Assembly (NCBI GenBank): GCA_002314055.1
Contig: DCBP01000049.1
Span: forward strand, 1 to 17,052
Length of the DNA stretch: 17,052 bases
Direction of reading: 5' to 3'
Source: Prevotella sp. UBA1104
GTDB taxonomy: Bacteria; Bacteroidota; Bacteroidia; Bacteroidales; Bacteroidaceae
Part shown: positions 7,798 through 15,743 of the stretch, piece after piece
Layout: each line of letters opens with the position of its first letter
Numbering within the stretch: position 1 is the first letter of the stretch
Translations under genes and position numbers: made by a program
The notes under the pieces: generated by a model
Database searches by the model: none
Seen by the model: the letters and a program-made list of their open reading frames with translations, nothing else
Told to the model about the DNA's origin: nothing

Positions 7798-8715
7798 ATG
7801 CCATTAAGAATTCCAGATAAATTACCGGCTATTGATATTCTGAAAAAGGAGAATATCTTTGTTATGGACGACACGAGGGCACTGACCCAAGATATCCGTC
7901 CGCTGAAAATCGTCATTCTAAATCTTATGCCGCTGAAGATTACAACGGAGACGGATCTCGTAAGACTTCTGTCGAACACTCCGCTGCAAATCGACATCAC
8001 ATTCATGAAACTGAAGAGCCATACTCCAAAAAACACTCCGATAGAACACATGATTATGTTCTACAAAGACTTCGACATTATAAAAGGCGAGAAGTTTGAC
8101 GGAATGATTATCACCGGTGCGCCTGTGGAGAACTTCGACTTTGAGGAAGTGGGCTACTGGCAGGAGATAACAAAAATATTCGAATGGGCAAAATCACACG
8201 TTACCAGTACACTGTATATCTGCTGGGCGTCACAGGCTGGACTGTACTACCACTACGGCATTCCGAAATATCCGCTGAAGAAAAAAATGTTTGGTATTTT
8301 CGAACAGCATTGTCTCGAACCATTGCTGCCTATCTTCAGAGGTTTCGACGACATATTCTATATGCCACACAGCCGCCATACGGAAATTCATAAAGAGGAT
8401 ATTCTGAAGGATAGCAGACTGAAGCTTATTGCTGAATCTCCCGACAGCGGGGCTGGTATCATCATGGCTAACCATGGAAGGGAATTTTTCATTACCGGCC
8501 ACATGGAATATGCTCCGAATACTCTCGACCAGGAATATAAAAGGGACATGGGGAAACGTGATGACGTGGACATGCCGAAAAACTACTATAAGAATGACGA
8601 CCCGAAGAAGAAACCTATAGTAAGATGGAGGGCACACGCCAACCTGTTCTTCACGAACTGGATAAACTATTATGTTTATCAGGAGACTCCTTACGACATC
8701 AATCTTATTAAATAA
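7798..8715 (+). CDS. metA: Homoserine O-acyltransferase MetA, predicted acetyl-CoA type
   Basis: This cytoplasmic enzyme (305 aa) activates homoserine by O-acylation, the first committed step of methionine synthesis. Starting at 7798, the protein (MPLRIPDKLPA...) aligns without gaps to the E. coli MetA start, and all landmark positions fall on the same numbers: catalytic C142 in 'YICWASQAG', H235 and E237 in 'TGHMEYAP'. An in-frame TTG at 7777 would add seven residues and is rejected. Residue 111 is Glu ('TGAPVENF'). In the MetA family, Gly111 goes with succinyl-CoA use and Glu111 with acetyl-CoA use, so this should be a homoserine O-acetyltransferase despite the metA name. It has its own promoter, and the U32-family gene follows after 75 bases with no convincing terminator between them. 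Function is secure; acyl-donor choice is inferred from one well-studied residue. Confidence 0.95.
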   Translation: MPLRIPDKLPAIDILKKENIFVMDDTRALTQDIRPLKIVILNLMPLKITTETDLVRLLSNTPLQIDITFMKLKSHTPKNTPIEHMIMFYKDFDIIKGEKFDGMIITGAPVENFDFEEVGYWQEITKIFEWAKSHVTSTLYICWASQAGLYYHYGIPKYPLKKKMFGIFEQHCLEPLLPIFRGFDDIFYMPHSRHTEIHKEDILKDSRLKLIAESPDSGAGIIMANHGREFFITGHMEYAPNTLDQEYKRDMGKRDDVDMPKNYYKNDDPKKKPIVRWRAHANLFFTNWINYYVYQETPYDINLIK

Positions 8716-8790
8716 TACACCTCTTTATATATATAATAGATAAGTAACTGTAAAAAAACGGCATGGACTTCCTGCCATAAAATCGAACAA

Positions 8791-10635
8791 ATGAGAAAAC
8801 TTGAACTGCTCGCTCCGGCAAAGAATCTGGAATGCGGAATCGCAGCTATCGACTGCGGTGCTGATGCCGTATACATAGGGGCTACTCGTTTCGGAGCCAG
8901 ACAGGCAGTAGGAAACAGTATTGAGGATATTCAGGAATTATGCCGCTATGCACACAAGTTCGGTTGTAAGGTGTATGTAACGGTAAATACCATTATATAC
9001 GACAACGAACTTGACGACACACAGCAGCTGCTCGATGAGCTCGGAAAAGTGGGCGTTGATGCTATCCTTGTGCAGGACATGGGACTGCTGAAGCTACAAT
9101 TGCCTAAAGGGGTGGCGCTACATGCAAGTACACAGACGGACAACCGCACGGCAGAAAAGGCGGCATGGCTCGCAGAACACGGGTTTGAAAGAGTTGTCTT
9201 GGCAAGGGAACTTACATTGGATGAGATTTCCGGCATACACAAGGCTCTGCCTGACACGGAACTTGAGGTGTTCGTACATGGAGCACTCTGCGTCAGCTAT
9301 TCTGGCACTTGCTATGCTTCGGAATACTGTTTCGGGAGGAGTGCCAACAGAGGTGCTTGTGCTCAGTTCTGCCGCATGAAATTCGATTTGCTCGATGCCG
9401 AGGGGAACACTATCGAGGAGGATGCACACTTGCTCTCGCTAAAAGATATGTGCAGGATTGACTCGCTGGAGAGGCTCGCCGATGCCGGAGTTACTTCGTT
9501 TAAGATTGAGGGACGGCTGAAGGATATCAACTACGTGCGCAATGTTACGGCAGCTTACAGCAGGAAGCTTAATGAGATTATAGAAAAAAGAAAAGCTGAC
9601 TTCTGTCGTTCATCGCTCGGTATATGCGATACTGAATTTACACCGAATCTGAAGAAGACTTTCAACCGCGGCTTTACGGAATATTTTCTCGACGGAAGAA
9701 GAAGCAACCTCGCTTCGTTCTATACGCCAAAGGCGATGGGTGAATTCGTGGGAAAAGTGAAGGAGATTAGAGGAAACTCGTTTAATGTTGCTGGTACGGC
9801 GACTTTCGCCAACGGCGATGGACTCTGTTTTATAAATGGGAACAACGAGCTGGAAGGTTTCCGCATCAACAGGGCTGAGGGCAACAGGTTGTTTCCTCTA
9901 AAGATGCCACGCGGACTGAAACGTGGCATGGCTCTTTACCGCAACAACGACCAGGCTTTTGAAAGGGAACTAAACAGCGATAAAAGCAAGAGAAAACTTC
10001 TCGTTGATTTGCGTCTGGAAGCGACAGACAAACGTCTTTCGCTTACAGCAAGTGTGGAGGGAATGCAATGCGAAGCCAACGTTTCTAAAGATATAAGCCT
10101 CGATTTGGCTAAGAATCCGCAAAGCGAGAATATCAAACGACAATTGGCTAAACTCGGCAACACGGAATTTATGGATGGCGAGATTTCTGTTTTGCCTGAA
10201 GAATTCAAATGGTTTGTGCCGAACAGCATTCTGTCGGAACTTAGACGGGAGTGTATTGAAAAGCTTGAAAAAACGCTGCAAGACAAGAATGAGGACAGAC
10301 TGACGGAAAAGGCGGAAAAGAAATATCCTAACGCCAAATTCTCTGCATATCAATTGCCTTATATGTATAATATTGCAAACAAGTTGGCTGAGAAGTTTTA
10401 CGAGGAGGAGGGACTGAAGAACATTCGTCCGGCATTTGAGCTGATGAAACCTAAGTCGCCGCTTGTTATGCAATGTCGCTACTGCTTGAGATATGAAATC
10501 GGACAATGCAAGAAGCGCAATGATCCGGCAAGGATTATAAAGGATCCACTACGCATTCGACTTGCCGACGGGAGGACTTTCCGACTGGAATTTGACTGTG
10601 TCCACTGCCAAATGAATATATATGCTGAAGAATAA
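8791..10635 (+). CDS. U32-family protein, probable RNA hydroxylase (RlhA/TrhP type)
   Basis: Proteins of this family are annotated as collagenase-like peptidases, but the E. coli members RlhA (23S rRNA) and TrhP (tRNA) carry out prephenate-dependent RNA hydroxylation. The 614 aa begin with 'MRKLELLAPAKNLECG', typical of U32. A cysteine cluster in 'HGALCVSYSGTC' and 'NRGACAQFC' (C167, C174, C190, C194; C180 is extra) is the expected iron-sulfur ligand set. The length, well above TrhP (about 450 aa), is closer to RlhA (about 650 aa) and leaves room for a long C-terminal region. This ends in a second cysteine group, C562-x2-C565 with C573 and C603-x2-C606, which looks like a zinc-binding knuckle. 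No Shine-Dalgarno site is evident. It is followed after 15 bases by a membrane-protein gene in the same direction. Family is certain; whether the target is rRNA or tRNA is not decided. Confidence 0.9.
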   Translation: MRKLELLAPAKNLECGIAAIDCGADAVYIGATRFGARQAVGNSIEDIQELCRYAHKFGCKVYVTVNTIIYDNELDDTQQLLDELGKVGVDAILVQDMGLLKLQLPKGVALHASTQTDNRTAEKAAWLAEHGFERVVLARELTLDEISGIHKALPDTELEVFVHGALCVSYSGTCYASEYCFGRSANRGACAQFCRMKFDLLDAEGNTIEEDAHLLSLKDMCRIDSLERLADAGVTSFKIEGRLKDINYVRNVTAAYSRKLNEIIEKRKADFCRSSLGICDTEFTPNLKKTFNRGFTEYFLDGRRSNLASFYTPKAMGEFVGKVKEIRGNSFNVAGTATFANGDGLCFINGNNELEGFRINRAEGNRLFPLKMPRGLKRGMALYRNNDQAFERELNSDKSKRKLLVDLRLEATDKRLSLTASVEGMQCEANVSKDISLDLAKNPQSENIKRQLAKLGNTEFMDGEISVLPEEFKWFVPNSILSELRRECIEKLEKTLQDKNEDRLTEKAEKKYPNAKFSAYQLPYMYNIANKLAEKFYEEEGLKNIRPAFELMKPKSPLVMQCRYCLRYEIGQCKKRNDPARIIKDPLRIRLADGRTFRLEFDCVHCQMNIYAEE

Positions 10636-10650
10636 TTTCTGTTTAAGAAT

Positions 10651-11667
10651 ATGATTATGAGACAAAGACACTTTCTGCTGACTATTGCAACATTAGTTGC
10701 TGTATGCCTCACGCTTACCGGTTGTTATCACAAGAAAAGCAATAGAAGTTCTGTTCTTGCCGACACGACAGAGATTGGCAAGGAGCAGCATGATTCGCTT
10801 GTCTTTGCACAGACTCATCACTATTCGCAGAACTTCAACTTCATAATTAAATCCGACTCATTAGTGCTGGTCAAGGAACAGCCGGAGGAATACATCAGCG
10901 GTCTGCCTACTGATACGCTGTTGCTCGGCAGGGGACAGCGCGTTGCCGTTGCCGATATACGCATTATGCCTTCTGACCCCATAGACTCTGTGTGGGTGCA
11001 GTTGGCAAGAGACCAATATACCTTCGGATGGACAAGAGAATCAAAGATGCTGCCTGCCGTATTGCCTGACGACCCTATATCAAAGTTCATATCAACATTC
11101 TCTGATACCCACCTGCTGATAACGCTTATCATCATAAGCATTATTTCTGTGGCTTACATGCTGCGCAATCTTTTCAAAAGGAAAGCAAAGATAGTGCTGT
11201 TCAACGACATCGATTCGTTCTACCCTACTCTACTTACGCTTACCGTTGCCACCTCTGCTACCTTCTATGCCAGCATGCAACTGTTTGCGGCTAACACATG
11301 GCATAATTTCTATTTTCACCCGACGCTAAACCCATTTTCTGTTACGCCACTACTCGCCATCTTCCTTGCCTCGGTATGGCTGATGCTCATTATCGCCATT
11401 GCTGCTATCGACGAGGTAAGACGTATTCTGCCATTTGGCGACGCCATTCTATATCTCTGCGGACTATGTGGCATTTGTGCCATCTGCTACATCGTTTTCA
11501 GCCTCACCACCTTATATTATATAGGCTACCCTTTGCTCATCATATACTATTTTTATGCTTTGCACCGATATTTCTATCATGCTTGCAAACCTTACGTATG
11601 CGGGAAATGCGGAGCAAGAATGAAAAGTAAAGGGGTATGTCCGGAATGTGGGGCAGTAAATGAATAA
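10651..11667 (+). CDS. Lipoprotein-type polytopic membrane protein with C-terminal zinc ribbon
   Basis: I cannot assign a function to this protein (338 aa, or 336 if the ATG at 10657 is used). The N-terminus is a signal with a clear lipobox, LTGC, so Cys25 may be lipidated. Residues about 65-137 look like a small beta-rich, SH3-like module ending 'FGWTRESKML'. Five hydrophobic segments follow at about 154-172, 192-212, 232-252, 265-287 and 289-306. The C-terminus is a zinc ribbon, CGKC (317-320) with CPEC (330-333). With the lipidated Cys and the SH3-like part outside, five crossings put the zinc ribbon in the cytoplasm; basic KRK and RR residues after the first and third helices agree with this. 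The fourth helix contains C270, C273, C276 and C279 in CX2CX2CX2C spacing. The gene lies 15 bases after the U32-family gene and is probably co-transcribed with it. It could be a sensor of envelope state, but nothing proves this. Confidence 0.8.
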   Translation: MIMRQRHFLLTIATLVAVCLTLTGCYHKKSNRSSVLADTTEIGKEQHDSLVFAQTHHYSQNFNFIIKSDSLVLVKEQPEEYISGLPTDTLLLGRGQRVAVADIRIMPSDPIDSVWVQLARDQYTFGWTRESKMLPAVLPDDPISKFISTFSDTHLLITLIIISIISVAYMLRNLFKRKAKIVLFNDIDSFYPTLLTLTVATSATFYASMQLFAANTWHNFYFHPTLNPFSVTPLLAIFLASVWLMLIIAIAAIDEVRRILPFGDAILYLCGLCGICAICYIVFSLTTLYYIGYPLLIIYYFYALHRYFYHACKPYVCGKCGARMKSKGVCPECGAVNE

Positions 11668-11753
11668 CAGAAGAGCAATTTTACACTAACGAAGGAAAAA
11701 GTTTTTTAATACAGGCAACATCCCTAAACTATACAAAATCCACATAAATTATG
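11668..11753. other. Gap between zinc-ribbon protein gene and receptor promoter
   Basis: These 86 bases hold no gene and no convincing hairpin terminator that I can find. The only T-run (TTTTTT at 11702-11707) is not preceded by a stable stem. Read-through from the upstream genes into the receptor gene is therefore possible. Confidence 0.4.
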
Positions 11754-11785
11754 ATTGCACGGAAATGGAGAATGCCGTACCTTTG
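11754..11785 (+). promoter_or_regulatory. Promoter directly abutting the TonB receptor start codon
   Basis: ATTG at 11754-11757 (-33 element with one mismatch) is followed after 20 bases by TACCTTTG at 11778-11785, a perfect TAnnTTTG -7 element. The spacing equals that of the metA promoter. Only five bases (CACCC) lie between the -7 element and the ATG at 11791, so transcription should start at or within a base or two of the start codon. Confidence 0.7.
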
Positions 11786-11790
11786 CACCC

Positions 11791-14238
11791 ATGAAAAATT
11801 GTAACAGGATATTGTATATTGTCGGTGGATTGCTGATTCCTTTCTCAGCATACGCCAATTTCACTACAGACAACAGGATAGCAGAAAGGAACGAATACAA
11901 AGCGGCTTTAAGCCTTGCCGACTCCTCGAGGATTTTCAATCTTGACGAAGTTGTTGTTGTTTCACAACCCAAAGAGAGTTCGCTGCTGCGCAACCAGCCA
12001 ATGGCATCAACCGTGTTCTCAACAAATGAAACCGCAAAACTTGGCATCCGCGACATTACAGACGTGGCTCTTTATGTGCCGTCGTTTCAGATGCCTGCAT
12101 ACGGATCGAGACTTACATCATCAATGTATATTCGCGGTATCGGTTCAAGGGTGAACAACCCTGCCGTGGGAGTATACCTCGACGGTATGCCACTGCTAAG
12201 CAAAAGTGCATACAATGTTCATACCTACCAACTGGATAGAATCGATGTGCTACGCGGTCCGCAAGGCACTCTATACGGAATGAATACCGAGGGCGGACTT
12301 GTAAGACTTTACTCCAAGAACCCTATGACGAGTAAAGGGACTGATATAAAATTAGGTATCGGAAGCCGACTATACCGAAACTTTGAGTTTGCCAACTACA
12401 GCAAATTGTCGTACAATACGGCGATGTCTGTTGCTGGTTTCTATAGCGGACAGAATGGTTTTCTGCATAATACGACTACAGGGGAACGTGCAGACAGTTA
12501 TAACGAGGCGGGTGGAAAGATAAGGATTATAAACCAATACTCCAACCATCTCTCCTATGACTTCATCGCCGACTACCAGTATGCTAATCAGAATGCCTTT
12601 CCTTATGGTTCGCTTGATATAGAGAGTGGCAACACTTCTTCTCCATCAACCAATAGGGATGGAAAATACAAGAGAAACATGCTCAATGCGGCATTCAACA
12701 TTAAATACATTATGCCGGGATGGACATTCAACTCCACTACAAGCTACCAGTTTCTTGCTGACCGCATGAACATGGACCAGGACTATACGGCTCTCGACTT
12801 TATGCACTTGCGACAGAAACAACTGCAAAATGGCATCACTCAAGAGTTTGCCGTGAAAGGGAACAATGGGAAGAACTGGCGGCATACAAGCGGACTGTTC
12901 GGTTCTTATCAATGGATGAGGACAGAATCACCTGTATACTTCGACACAGACTTCACCACCAATATGGCAAATACAATACAAACGGCTATGTATAACGCTA
13001 TGGTGGCATCAATGGCAAACAAGTTTATCAACATGCCTGGCATGACCGAAGAGAAAGCCAAGGCAATGGCTGAAGCCACTATTGCCAGAGCTGGAGGCGT
13101 AAGCGTAAATTCTTTGTCTCTGGAAGTTCCAGGTATGTTCCATACTCCTCAGTTCAACCTTGGAGTGTTCCACGAATCAAGCATAGATTTGACAAAGCGC
13201 CTGACTATGACCATCGGATTGCGCTACGACTACAGTCGAACGAAAATAGACTACAATACAAGTGCGCTAATGACGACTGCAGTCAACGTAATGGGTATCG
13301 AGGCAACGAGTTCTCTGCGCTCGCTATTGCAAAACAGCAAGAGCAATGACTACAACCAAGTTCTGCCGAAACTCGGTTTTACATGGAAGATAGACAACAG
13401 CGGCAGTAATGTGTATGCTATCGTGAGTAAGGGCTACCGCTCAGGGGGATACAACATACAGATGTTCTCTGACATTCTGCAGACAGAACTACGCAACAAC
13501 AGCGGAATGGCTATGCGCGAAGGCGGAGACATACAGCATACAGCAGAGGATTACGAGAAGATAAACTCTACTATCTCATACAAACCGGAATTCAGTTGGA
13601 ACTACGAACTCGGTTCACACCTGAACCTTTTCAATAATACCGTACAGGCAGACCTGTCTGCTTATTACATGAAAATCCGCAACCAGCAGCTTTCTGTCAT
13701 GGCGGGAACATACGGATTCGGAAGAATGATGGTTAATGCCGGGAGAAGTCACAGTTGTGGACTGGAAGCGTCATTACGAGGCATGGCACTGGACAATAGA
13801 TTGTCGTGGAGTGCAACTTACAGCTATACCCGTTCGATATTCGACAACTACAAGGAAGAGAACAAAGGTATGACCACTGACTATAAGGACAACTATGTTC
13901 CGTTTATCCCGCAACATACGTTCAGCGTGGCGGCAGACTGGTCTATTCCATTCAACGGCAACTATATGAAGAATATTGTAATAGGAGCAAATACAACGGG
14001 ACAAGGAAAGACATACTGGGATGAAGCGAACTCGTTCAGCCAAAAGTTTTATGCCCTTCTCGGTGCACATGCAGATATTGTCTTCAAAGATTTCACATTG
14101 TCAATATGGAGCCGCAACATCACATCAACAAAATACAACACCTTTGCTTTTAGCAGTAGTGCTACGGGTAAGAAATTATACCATGCTCAAAGTGGAAACC
14201 CATTCCAAATTGGTGTTGATATAAGAATGCATTTCTGA
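11791..14238 (+). CDS. TonB-dependent outer-membrane receptor
   Basis: This is an outer-membrane active transporter (815 aa), probably for a siderophore, haem, vitamin B12 or another metal complex. The signal peptide MKNCNRILYIVGGLLIPFS is cleaved near AYA|N (residue 22). A TonB box, LDEVVVV, lies at 51-57. The plug domain at about 65-175 includes 'SMYIRGIGSR', 'VGVYLDGMPL' and 'IDVLRGPQGTLYG', all family hallmarks. The barrel follows and ends in '...GVDIRMHF' with a terminal Phe. There is no carboxypeptidase-like domain, no STN domain and no SusD partner, which separates it from the SusC-type protein of region 1. An in-frame TTG at 11755 would extend it by 12 residues but is inside the promoter, so it is rejected. 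Residues about 390-448 form an Ala/Met-rich, probably helical insertion, likely an outer loop. The ligand cannot be read from the sequence, and no iron or B12 genes are nearby. Confidence 0.92.
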   Translation: MKNCNRILYIVGGLLIPFSAYANFTTDNRIAERNEYKAALSLADSSRIFNLDEVVVVSQPKESSLLRNQPMASTVFSTNETAKLGIRDITDVALYVPSFQMPAYGSRLTSSMYIRGIGSRVNNPAVGVYLDGMPLLSKSAYNVHTYQLDRIDVLRGPQGTLYGMNTEGGLVRLYSKNPMTSKGTDIKLGIGSRLYRNFEFANYSKLSYNTAMSVAGFYSGQNGFLHNTTTGERADSYNEAGGKIRIINQYSNHLSYDFIADYQYANQNAFPYGSLDIESGNTSSPSTNRDGKYKRNMLNAAFNIKYIMPGWTFNSTTSYQFLADRMNMDQDYTALDFMHLRQKQLQNGITQEFAVKGNNGKNWRHTSGLFGSYQWMRTESPVYFDTDFTTNMANTIQTAMYNAMVASMANKFINMPGMTEEKAKAMAEATIARAGGVSVNSLSLEVPGMFHTPQFNLGVFHESSIDLTKRLTMTIGLRYDYSRTKIDYNTSALMTTAVNVMGIEATSSLRSLLQNSKSNDYNQVLPKLGFTWKIDNSGSNVYAIVSKGYRSGGYNIQMFSDILQTELRNNSGMAMREGGDIQHTAEDYEKINSTISYKPEFSWNYELGSHLNLFNNTVQADLSAYYMKIRNQQLSVMAGTYGFGRMMVNAGRSHSCGLEASLRGMALDNRLSWSATYSYTRSIFDNYKEENKGMTTDYKDNYVPFIPQHTFSVAADWSIPFNGNYMKNIVIGANTTGQGKTYWDEANSFSQKFYALLGAHADIVFKDFTLSIWSRNITSTKYNTFAFSSSATGKKLYHAQSGNPFQIGVDIRMHF

Positions 14239-14272
14239 TACATGACAGATATTACATAACTAAGCATATACA

Positions 14273-14331
14273 AAAATCCTTCGCCATAAAACTCTGTAAT
14301 TATGAAATTACAAGTTTTGGCGAAGGATTTT
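14273..14331. terminator. Long bidirectional terminator between convergent genes
   Basis: Twenty-six base pairs with two small bulges form a hairpin closed by a four-base loop. The outer stem AAAATCCTTCGCC (14273-14285) pairs with GGCGAAGGATTTT (14319-14331). AAAACT (14288-14293) then pairs with AGTTTT (14313-14318), and TGTAATT (14295-14301) with AATTACA (14306-14312). A-runs and T-runs flank it so that each strand reads stem then T-rich tail. It lies 34 bases after the receptor stop and 45 bases beyond the thrC stop on the opposite strand, so it should stop transcription from both sides. Confidence 0.88.
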
Positions 14332-14376
14332 ATTTCTTATAATAAAGTCAAAAGGGTCTCTGTATAAGCTTCAAAA

Positions 14377-15678
14377 TCATCTGCTCATCAGATATTGTTT
14401 GAATGCATCAAAATCAGCACTCATCGCCACACTCTGCTTCTCGCCACGCATAAAGGCAGCAAGACGCTCTGGTATTTCAACTTCGGCTCCTATGGCATTC
14501 TCTACCGTCTCCTTAAACTTTGCCGGATGAGCAGTTTCAAGGAATACTCCTGTTTCTCCATCCTTCAAGCCTTCTTTTAAAGCTCGATAGCCACATGCTC
14601 CATGAGGGTCAAGAATATAACCGTTGGAATCATAACAAGATTTCATTGTCTCACGAATCTTAGAATCTGAATATGTGGCACCGCTTACAACAGATCGTAT
14701 TTTCTCTACATCACCATCAAACATATCAAAGACACGTGCGAAATTGCTCGGATTACCAACATCCATTGCATTGGCAATGGTTTGAATACTTGCCATCGGA
14801 GAATATTTGCCTGACTGCAAGAATTTATAGAAAACATCGTTGGCATTATTTGCTGCAATAAAACGCTTTATCGGCAATCCCATCTCACGGGCAAACAGTC
14901 CTGCCGTGATATTTCCGAAGTTACCGCTCGGAACACATACAACCAGTTCGTCAGCCTTGCCGGCAGCCTTCATCCTGGCATAAGCATTAAAATAATAGAA
15001 CGACTGCGGCAAGAAACGGGCTACATTAATAGAATTGGCAGACGTAAGTTTCATGTGGCGGTTCAGCTCTTCGTCCATAAACGCCTTCTTCACAAGTGCT
15101 TGACAGTCATCAAAAACGCCATCTACCTCGATTGCAGTAATATTTTTCCCGAGCGTAGTAAACTGGCTTTCCTGTATCTTGCTCACCTTACCCTTTGGAT
15201 AAAGCACATATACATGTATGCCGTCAACACCAAGAAATCCGTTGGCAACGGCAGAACCAGTATCGCCACTTGTAGCTACAAGTACGTTAACCTCCTCTTT
15301 TCCTTCCTTGCGTATAAAATACTGAAGCAAGCGCGCCATGAAACGGCCGCCTACATCCTTAAAGGCAAGTGTTGGTCCGTGGAAGAGTTCCAAGCTGTAT
15401 ATATTGTCGGCAACATGAACAACCGGACAGTCAAACTGAAGCGTGTCATCAACAATAGCGTCAAGTGCCTGCTTGTCTACATCCTCAGAGAAGAATGCAG
15501 CCGCAACAGTTTTGGCAATCTCGTTGAAAGGTAGTTTATCAATAACGTTGAAAAAATCTGCCGGTAACTTATATAGATACTGTGGCATATATAATCCGCT
15601 GTCAGTGGCAAGTCCCTTTACTACAGCCTCATGCAATGAGGCAAGTGGAGCTTTCTTATTTGTACTATAATATTGCAT
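14377..15678 (-). CDS. thrC: Threonine synthase
   Basis: This PLP-dependent cytoplasmic enzyme (433 aa) converts O-phosphohomoserine to threonine, the last step of that pathway. The N-terminus 'MQYYSTNKKAPLASLHEAV' is typical of the E. coli-type (class without an N-terminal regulatory domain). The PLP-binding lysine is K107 in 'LAFKDVGGRFMARLL'. The phosphate-binding segment 'ATSGDTGSAVANGF' lies at about 135-148. Length matches the family (about 430 aa). It lies 65 bases downstream of the phosphoglycerate-mutase-like gene on the same strand. Its substrate needs a homoserine kinase, and no classical thrB is present in the window, which bears on the role of that neighbour. Confidence 0.97.
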   Translation of the reverse strand: MQYYSTNKKAPLASLHEAVVKGLATDSGLYMPQYLYKLPADFFNVIDKLPFNEIAKTVAAAFFSEDVDKQALDAIVDDTLQFDCPVVHVADNIYSLELFHGPTLAFKDVGGRFMARLLQYFIRKEGKEEVNVLVATSGDTGSAVANGFLGVDGIHVYVLYPKGKVSKIQESQFTTLGKNITAIEVDGVFDDCQALVKKAFMDEELNRHMKLTSANSINVARFLPQSFYYFNAYARMKAAGKADELVVCVPSGNFGNITAGLFAREMGLPIKRFIAANNANDVFYKFLQSGKYSPMASIQTIANAMDVGNPSNFARVFDMFDGDVEKIRSVVSGATYSDSKIRETMKSCYDSNGYILDPHGACGYRALKEGLKDGETGVFLETAHPAKFKETVENAIGAEVEIPERLAAFMRGEKQSVAMSADFDAFKQYLMSR

Positions 15679-15716
15679 ATCGATTTTCTTTTTAAAAGAT
15701 TATTTTTGCAAGAGAA

Positions 15717-15739
15717 TGGGAAGTTTTTTTATGTTCCCA
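15717..15739 (-). repeat. Small hairpin in the apgM-thrC gap
   Basis: TGGGAA (15717-15722) and TTCCCA (15734-15739) are perfectly complementary around an 11-base loop that is almost all T on the + strand and A on the coding strand. In the thr transcript the loop is A-rich and no T-run follows, so this is not a terminator. It may be an intercistronic processing or stability element, or chance. Confidence 0.35.
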
Positions 15740-15743
15740 GAAA

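Noticed and set aside
8760..8776. Hairpin GGCA...TGCC between metA and the U32 gene as a terminator
   Set aside because: The stem is only four pairs plus two after a bulge, and it has no T-run on the + strand. The T-run is on the strand that carries no gene here.
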